Assembly (NCBI RefSeq): GCF_001039355.2
Contig: NW_019775728.1
Coordinates: 72,557 to 110,179, forward strand
Origin: Lingula anatina
Lineage: Eukaryota; Brachiopoda; Lingulata; Lingulida; Lingulidae
Direction: 5' to 3'
DNA: 37,623 bases
Under the pieces are notes generated by a model. The model searched no databases and was not told the origin of the DNA. It saw only the letters and a list, made by a program, of their open reading frames with translations. Position 1 is the first letter of the stretch. Each line of letters begins with the position of its first letter. Shown in pieces: positions 30,264 through 37,623 of this stretch. The position numbers were made by a program, and so were the translations under genes.

Positions 30264-32829
30264 ATGACCAACGTTGTGCAGAGTTTGTCTGATTTTTTTG
30301 CAACCCTTGGTTTGACGACAGTTTTGATATTCGTGACAGTGTTGTTGATAAGTCTGTGGATGTTGTCGTCGAGGAATCCTCGGGTGAACTGGCCCCCCGG
30401 ACCTGTCTGTTTCCCTGTGGTGGGATGTCTCCCTCAGCTGATGATCAGCGGTAGAAGACGACAACCGACAGATCTTCTTCCATGGTATGATACATACGGA
30501 AATATCATGCACATCAAACTGGGTGAACAACACATGATAATGCTGGGCACATATGAGCTGATACAAGAGGCTTTCGTGAAGAATGCAGCTACAGTCAGTG
30601 CTAGGCCTACCTGGGTATATTACATCAGACGATTAGTCGGAAAAGACGGTAAATAAAGTGATTTCAACCTATTTTATGCAAGTGAGCTGTGTGAGTGTGT
30701 TTGGAGAGACATTGTGTGTGTGTGTGTGTGATGTGTGTGGGTTTTTGTGGGCGTTTATGTGATGATGATAAGTTTGTGTGTGTTTGATTGTGATTGTGTT
30801 TCTCTCCATCTCCATTTTTGTGTCTGGTAATTAAGGAAATGGAGCCATTAAATATGCTAATTATATGTAAACTGCAGGTGCTGGAGTTATCTTCAAAAAT
30901 GGACACGCATGGAAGGAGCTAAGGAGATTCACACTCTCGTCTCTTCGAGATTTCGGCCTTGGGAGAAAAAGTTTACAAGAAAAAATTCAGGATGAGGCCA
31001 GATACTTGGTGCAAAACATTGAAGATGAAAACGGAAAGGCTTTTTCTCCCAGAGACAGGATTGGGAAAGCTGTCAGCAACATTATTTCTATCGTAGTGTT
31101 TGGAGCTAGGTAACTGAATAGCTAAACTTAGCGACTAGTAAAACTATTTAAGATATCTTAAATGATTTGGGGAGTATGTGTATAGACTTACATGTGCTGC
31201 CGGTACGGTGCACAATGTAAGTAAAATTATTTAATTAGCCATATCTTCAAGTCAATTGGCTTCTTCTGAGATCGTCCAAAGTCTCTCGAAGTATCTGGAA
31301 ATCAAACGAAATGTCGCGAGATTTGAAAGAGAGCGTGATCAGAAATCAGCGCAGACCTTGCATTTTTTTTCACACTGCAAAGGGCCTGATATTTTGAGGT
31401 ACCGACTCGTTAATCAATCATTCCAGATATAGAATGGATGCTCTCCTAGAATTAACAGAAGTTGCAAATAAATTGATTCTACCTGCAATAGTTCCGAGCC
31501 TATCTGAAAGCCGAGTGTTGGAAAAACAATGAAATGGCTCCTCATACTAAATTTCACGAGGGATTAAAAGCGATTGCCGAGCATACATGTATGTCTTGTG
31601 GATGTGACTTGCTAATAAGAAAATGGTGTACATTCAATTGTTTCTCTAACCATTTTTTCTATTCCTGGACTCGCGTCTGCCGTGTGGCAACATATATAAA
31701 TTTACAAAATTTCATCCAATATTATCTTTCTGGCCGTATTCTTTTACATTTTGTCATACTGCAATCTATTGTAGAACAGTTTTTTACGTTTCACTTTGGA
31801 ATAACTTCTTCAATAGAAACTCCCAGCATGGTGAATTTCACTTCATTCGAGATTGGTGTTTCACTTCATCCTCTGAAAAGACACACGCGCAAATTTATCG
31901 TTTTAAAATGTCGTATGAGGTTACTAGTGCTACAGTCTCTTTAAATGCGATCTCGGTTGAATTTCATTATGTTTTTTAATAAAAGAAAGTGTTTCCTTAA
32001 AATGATTTCAGATATGACTATGAAGACACCCCAGAGATGTTGTCAGTTTTGGAGGAATCCGTGAGACTGAACAAAGGAGGACCTCTGGCCTTTACCAACT
32101 TGGCGCGCTTGCTTTTTCCGGTAAAATGGAACTATTCCAAACATTTTGCATAAAACCTTTTACATACTGCTTATAATTCCCCTATATATTTTTCTTCATT
32201 TCCTATTCATTACTGGCGTATATTTTGTTAATTTTTGAGCAATACTAAATGAATTCATTAATTTCAAAATCAGACCATTGTAGACCTACAGATTTTACTT
32301 TAAACGTTAACCACAAGAATATTCCGATTCCTACAAAATTAATCAAAGTTTTCTTTCATATGAAAAATATATTCGTCCTCGTGGACAAATTGTACATTTT
32401 GTATTTGGTTCTTATAAAAAGCCTGTTGCAAAATTTGTGTCAAAAATCACAAGAATGTTACTCGATTTAAGCAAAAGCTGGTAACTTTCATTTCAGAAGA
32501 AGAAATTCGTCCTCATGGATGAATTATATATTTTGATAAGACAGGAAGTAAAGCGGCACCGCCAGTCCTTTGATCCAACTGACATCCGGGACTTTATTGA
32601 CCTCTATATAAAAGTCACCCAAGAGAGACTAGATCCAGAGATTTTCACTGGTATGTAACCGATTTCACGTACAGATTTGATCCCGACTTGATGGGATTCA
32701 ACAGATGACTGTCTTTCAACGTTAATTACGTGCATAACATACCTGGTATTACCCGATTAAATATCGATAATTTTCATCGCCGTCTCCTAATTGTAAACTC
32801 TGCCCATTGAATGTAACCACCCTCTACTG

Positions 32830-32864
<35 letters not shown>

Positions 32865-35252
32865 AGATTGGAACGTTTTCCGCATCATAGTTGATCTATA
32901 TTTGGCTGGAACCGATACAACAGCTAATGCTTTGAGATGGTCCCTGGTTCATATGGTAAATCACCCGGATGTACAGAAGAGGGTACAGAAGGAAATTGAT
33001 CAGGTAAAGACCCACAGTACATTGTATAAATGAACAAGAGCGGGAAAATTAGACGATCTATCGTTTTTTTTTTTTTTTACTTTTTAATCCTGTGTAAAAT
33101 ATATGTATTTATGCCCCGTTGTTTGTAATGCATGTTCACGAAATTTGTCCTTAACCAATTTGTCGAGAGGTAGTCACGTGAACAAATTGTAATTGGTTGA
33201 CCTCCAATAGCCAACACATTCATATTGGATTTCTATGGTCACTACATGAGCTGGTTTTCATTACTTGTTGTAAACTTTATGTTTAGTCAGCTGGGATAGT
33301 GGATCTTTGGTGTCGGTCAATTATCCTCACTTCGCTATCCCCACTTTGAACCGAGCCAAGAGGTGATCTCAGCTAAAGTCAGTAATTGTACAATGTAACT
33401 AAATTAAGGAACGTGTTTCGTAACGATATGATATACTTTGCTCGATAAACGTATTTGATTTAAGGTCATAGGTCAAGGTCGTGTTGCCAAGATGGAGGAC
33501 AAGGCAAGCATGTCGTTCACTGAAGCAACCATACTGGAGGTCTTTCGCATGTCTACTGTTGGTCAGTAACTTTTTCTTTACATATTTCGAATTTAAATTG
33601 CCAATAACAATCTTCATTTAACAAAACTTAAGATACAGCGGTGTTTGCTTAATTAAATACCGTCTTGGAAAACTGCGACATCTAATTAATAAAAATGGAA
33701 AACAAAGAAAATTAAAAGAAGAAAGGGATTTGTTCAATTTCTGGTCCTGTTTCCGGGGTCGAAATACATGTAGTTCTCATCTTAACAAACTTATGGAGTA
33801 CAGTGGAAACAGTGTGTTACGGCAATTAATACAACCACGCATTTTTTTTATTATTTACGGGTAGTTCGTTAGAATTAGTGTATTGTAGAACAGAACCAAT
33901 TTACCATTGGTGTCCTATTTAAGTTGCTTCCTAATATTTTCTTCTCGAGACACTGAGTGTCAGTCTGTAGAATGTTACCCAACCTCTCGTGAATTCTCGC
34001 AAGTTGTCTTGTCTCTTATGACGTCACGTTGTGGTCTCCATTCAAATGAATTATTTCAAGAACGAGAAATCTTTCATTCCATGTCATCAGTTCCCATGGG
34101 TGGTCCCCATGCCACCAGTGAATCTACAACTTTGGCCGGATACACCATTCCCAAGGACACCATAATACTAGGAGATTTGTACCGGGTTCTTCACGATAAG
34201 AATAACTTCGAGGATCCTTACAAGTTCAAACCAGAAAGATGGCTTGATGGCGATGGTAAAGTGATCAAGTCGGACAAAATGATACCATTTTCCATAGGTA
34301 CGTTACTTTACATTACACCTACATGTTAACCATGCAGCAGCGCATTAATGAAATTTCTAATTACCTCCGCCAAGGAGGTTATGTTTTCACCGCTGTTTGT
34401 TTGTATGTCTGTCTGTCGGTCCGTCTGTCATCAACAAAACTCAAAAAGGTATGGACCAATTTTGATTAAATTTTCAGGAACTGTCAGAAGTGGGCCAAGG
34501 AACAGATGATTAGTTTTTGGTGGTGATCCGGATCAACAATCGATCAATAATCAATAATAAAAATATTGAAAATTTAGGGATGAATTGGCATTGGATTGAG
34601 ACTTTGCTTCCTTGGCGGAGGTCTGCGCTCTCTGAGTGCTTTTCTAGTTTTTGTCTGTATAAACAACTACTTTACCTTGTCTCTGTTAGGAAAATCAGAA
34701 TTGCTCTAATCATATCCAATAAGAAATACCCAAGACCTACTTTATACACATAATATACTATCTGGTGCCCTTCCTGTTTTTTGCTGTGGCATATATAATA
34801 TGTCACACATGGCAAAGCTTTATGGAAATTGTCGAAGGCTAGACAATGCATTCAAAACACGTTTAACAGTTAAAACCAAATTCAAACTGCGGCCAATATC
34901 TTCCCACTGCCCATAGGTATTGCTAACACCTGTCAGTTGTCAACATATCTTTCTAGTTTAGGAGTAATACGTGAAAAGGAGACATCGGTTGGGCTATTAT
35001 ATATAGTTACAAATGTATTTATGTAATTAAGTGTATATTTTCTCATTGTGATCGCTTATTTGTATTTCAGGGCCTCGTATTTGCCTGGGTAAGGGACTGG
35101 CTGAAATGGAATCGTTCATTTTCTTCACCACGTTGCTTCAGAACTTCACCTTCAAGGTACCGGAGGGGGATAACCCGCCCAATGGAGTAGAGGGTCTGCA
35201 TGCCATCACTTTCTCGCCACACGATTACAATGTGTGCACAGTTAGGCGCTAG
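30264..35252 (+). CDS. Cytochrome P450, CYP2 clan (array gene E)
   Basis: Predicted microsomal monooxygenase, 500 aa. Exons: 30264-30648, 30878-31109, 32012-32120, 32497-32650, 32867-33003, 33465-33561, 34091-34297 and 35071-35252 (1503 nt), all GT-AG. Motifs: membrane anchor, PPGP, WKELRR, AGTDTT, EVFR, PERW and FSIGPRICLG (C445). Exons 1-6 follow gene D. Exon 7 starts like A ([15 protein letters not shown]) and then reads YKFKPERW as in C. Intron 7 and exon 8 follow C ([14 protein letters not shown]), so the gene looks mosaic. Private changes include LTTVLIF in the anchor (Pro to Thr in the shared GLPTV), ELIQEAF for [15 protein letters not shown] in exon 4 and TANALRW in exon 5. Intron 7 carries a further MITE. 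Confidence 0.93.
34359..34650 (+). mobile_element. MITE with ACCTCCGCCAAGGA inverted ends, gene E intron 7
   Basis: Gene C gives the empty site (GAAATTTCT joined to TATTATGTCTATAC). In E the insert has ACCTCCGCCAAGGA (34363-34376), inverted at 34609-34622 as TCCTTGGCGGAGGT, then a short tail GCGCTCTCTGAGTGCTTTTC. The left end is itself a small palindrome (CCTCC-GCCAA-GGAGG). I recall similar repeats as common in marine invertebrate genomes; that is memory, not a search. No ORF. Confidence 0.7.
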
Positions 35253-36448
35253 GAATATACTGACTGAAACGATAAACTGAATCTTAGTTTATACAAAGCA
35301 GAAATTTACCCCACACCTCACTTACTATAAATATCATTACATAAACACCTTTGATATTGAAATTAACCACAAAACACAAAGGTCATTTGTATCTAATTTG
35401 ATTGCAATTTATAAACAAGCCCCAGCAAAAGTTAGATTGCATGATATTTTCTCCAAATCGCCAAATTTAATATGTAGTTCTGGATATCTTGGGCAAACTG
35501 CAGAAAAATTCTTTGCGCAAACAAGTCGCTTAGTATTTGCTTTTAGATATGGAAATCAGATATGCTATATGAAATCATATGTACACAATACCGCCCTATC
35601 GATATGATAAAATGAGTTGTTAAATTAAAAAAGATAAAATGTGAATGTAGATCTTTCCAGTTATAAAAAATGGAATATGAAGTGGTCCTTCACAATCTGA
35701 GAAGTGGTAGCTGAAATCTTGAAACGTAAAAGTTAATGAAAATGTAAATGATGGTGTTTTCGAGAGGTGAAAGTTAGAAAAAAAGGGGCATTTCACATAA
35801 TAGTAGTTGAAAGATGACCTTTCGTCACGAAAAGATTATCAAAGATGAGGGCTCATCTTTGGGTTATACATTTTGTAAATAAATGAAAAGTGATAAAAGG
35901 CGTTTTGATTGTACAGTGATTGAGATTCATCTTGTCTTTTACTTAAAAAATCAAAATGCTATCACTTTGTTTTCGGCTTTGAACATCTTGTCCTCAAAAT
36001 GGGCTTCTACTCATCCGGGACATTTCTGAGAACCGCATTAAGACATCTGAATGCATACATGATATTCATCACGATTTTATAGTCTGCCAGCGATTTACAG
36101 TTTTAACTACATGTATATTAGCTTGACAACCAGTGAATGAGTTTTACAAACCTAAAAGGCATTTCTTCGATAACAGCTCTCTTTTTTCTTTCTCTCTCTG
36201 TCTCTCTCTCACACACACATACGCACGAGCGCACGCACATAGGGACACACCCACACACAGTTATTCACATACACACGCACGCACACACGAATGCTTTAGA
36301 GTCCTGTGTCCAAATCCTTTGTAATTGTGGTAGAGATGACACATGGCTGCTTGACAATGTTGTCAAGATTCTGTTTCAAAAATCGATAATTTTGTCAAAA
36401 AATGATCCTCCACATATATCCCCCTTTCCAAAATTATGATTAGCAATT
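35253..36448. other. Intergenic region after gene E, no gene seen
   Basis: It holds the conserved 3' module (about 35330-36080), a CT/CA tract (about 36180-36289), and the segment GAATGCTTTAGAGTCCTGTG shared with the regions after A and B. This order matches the B-C spacer, so the duplication unit ends here. Confidence 0.65.
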
Positions 36449-36473
36449 GGGGGGGGGGGGGGGGGGGGGGGGG
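36449..36473. repeat. Run of 25 G
   Basis: It is positionally equivalent to the G runs at 7067-7083 and 15487-15823 after genes A and B. Weak similarity to those spacers continues to about 36520, where the Tc1-like element begins. Confidence 0.9.
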
Positions 36474-36522
36474 AAGGAACATAAAAAATTTTTTTAAAGA
36501 AATTGAATTATCAAAGTACATA

Positions 36523-37623
36523 CAGGGTTGCTACTTAATATGGAATATTTTTTATCATTGTTATTTTTGAGTACTGATTAATTTTTTTTGGCTTGAGTCA
36601 TTAAAAAAGTATGCCACTGAGTAATAAAAACATCCAGTCTTCTGTTGTGAGATATTTTGGTCAATGATATCAAATCTGACATAAGATGCTATTCAAAAGA
36701 AAGGAACACCCCCAGAAAACCACATCAACAGTTTAATGTCAGTATTAACTTTAAGCTAAGATATTAAAGTAAATGATAGCCTCCGGACAGTGATATGTTA
36801 CACAGTCAAAGAACTCACTACAGTAAATCATGAAAAGCCAGTAATTGCGGGTATGACCTCCAGCAGCCGCTTGCAGCGCCCTCATCCTACATGGCATACC
36901 CTGTAACACGTTTTGTAGAGTTTGGATGGGGATATCATTCCACGCAGTGATATTTGCCTGTCGCAGTTCATCACTATTTACCGGCCAATGACCATAGCTA
37001 TTAATTTTGTGAGTTACTTTTGCCCAAAGATTTTCAATTAGGTTCATATCTGGAGAGTTTGTAGGCCAGGGCAGTTGCTGAACCCATTGGTTTTGAAGAA
37101 AAACAGTGATTCTGCGGCCTCGATGTGGGGTTGCGCAGTCGTCTTGGTACACAAAGTTGTCCTTGAAGATGGCTCTTACCAATCGAAGCATCGTTTGCCG
37201 TAGAATGTCTCTGTAGGAATCCTGGCTGAGGTTGCCTCTTACAAAAACCAACTGGTTCTGGGCACCGACATGAAATTCTCCTCAAACAGAGACGTTACAA
37301 CCCCCTGCTTGCACCCTAGGTAGTACACAACCATCGTTTTATGTCCCTCGTACACGTCGGTGGACACGGATTCGACCATCAACCCTAAAAGATCCATATG
37401 TGGCCTCATTACTGAAAACGACGTGATTCCAGTGTTTTGGCTGCAAACGCACGTGGTCCCCAGCCCATTGCAGGCGTCGCTGTATATGACCTGCTGTTAA
37501 CAGTGGTTTCCCTACTGGCCTTCGTGCAAAATAACCGGCTTGCAGTAATCTCTTGTTCACGATTGACGTTGAAACGGGCGTTTGAATGACATTCTGCCTC
37601 TCTTTTCTGAGGACACTGGTTGC
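36523..37623 (-). mobile_element. Tc1-like DNA transposon, decayed, cut by window end
   Basis: Similarity to the intergenic spacer stops after a TA (36521-36522), and CAGGGTTGCTACTTAATATG follows, a plausible 3' inverted end with TA target. The sequence GAAAGGAACACCC near 36700 and the transposase on the minus strand fit Tc1-like elements. The other end lies outside the window, so inverted ends cannot be compared. Confidence 0.65.
36751..37623 (-). pseudogene. Tc1-like transposase pseudogene, 5' part outside window
   Basis: A single reverse frame runs from the window end to 36751 with two in-frame stops: TAA at 37339-37341 and TGA at 37282-37284. Before them lie the tail of the DNA-binding domain (VSTSIVNKRLLQAGY, then ARRP) and HWNHVVFSNEATY, where the first catalytic residue of the usual FSDE motif is Asn. 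After them comes VYQDDCATPHRGRR with the second catalytic Asp, then WPTNSPDMNLIENLW with the catalytic Glu (34 or 35 residues later, depending on which Asp is used), and a typical C-terminal GGHTRN. The role of the family is cut-and-paste transposition at TA. This copy cannot make an active enzyme. Confidence 0.88.

Noticed and set aside
30072-30566. Reverse frame of 164 codons over gene E exon 1, and shorter ones over exon 1 of A and D
   Set aside because: Antisense shadows of a strongly supported P450 exon, with no homology of their own.
1-37623. tRNA, rRNA, CRISPR, bacterial operon or phage signals
   Set aside because: No cloverleaf, rRNA core, spaced repeats or prokaryotic gene organisation was seen. 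The content is clearly eukaryotic.

Overview
The window is eukaryotic genomic DNA, AT-rich, with long introns, microsatellites, homopolymer G runs, many short inverted-repeat transposons and one assembly gap. The repeat families and the P450 type suggest a marine invertebrate, possibly a deuterostome, but the species cannot be fixed from the sequence. Its backbone is a head-to-tail array of five plus-strand cytochrome P450 genes of the CYP2 clan, here called A (998-6324), B (8021-14009), C (16786-21559), D (23748-29021) and E (30264-35252). Each has eight exons with the same phases (1,2,0,1,0,1,1). The coding sums are 1503 nt (A, D, E; 500 aa) or 1506 nt (B, C; 501 aa). All five keep the N-terminal anchor, PPGP hinge, C-helix WxxxR, I-helix AGTDTT, K-helix ExxR, PERW and the heme-thiolate FSxGPRxCLG motif.

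Layout: 1-272 holds two hAT-like MITE remnants. The start codons are 7023, 8765, 6962 and 6516 bp apart. The duplicated unit includes a conserved upstream block with a TATA-like box and, after B, C, D and E, a conserved 3' intergenic module. Size differences between units come from independent insertions: a TA-flanked MITE upstream of A, a nested TTA-flanked MITE and a non-LTR retrotransposon tail in introns of B, a 309-bp foldback element just after the B stop, a small MITE in C intron 1, a 751-bp element rich in AACGTT in D intron 2, and a MITE in E intron 7. The right edge (36523-37623) is a decayed Tc1-like transposon on the minus strand.

The genes probably encode ER-membrane monooxygenases with related but differing substrate ranges, since they differ in the B-C loop and after the K-helix. 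C has intact exons but lost the intron 5 acceptor (AG to TG) and has a GC donor at intron 4, so it may be newly inactivated. Different exons group the paralogs differently (B with C at exon 1, D with E over exons 1-6, C with E at exons 7-8 and intron 7), which points to gene conversion or unequal crossing-over. A single N at 22659 lies between two near-identical ~1-kb copies upstream of D and may be an assembly artefact. No previously undescribed gene system is evident; the interest lies in array evolution, splice-site decay and the transposon content.
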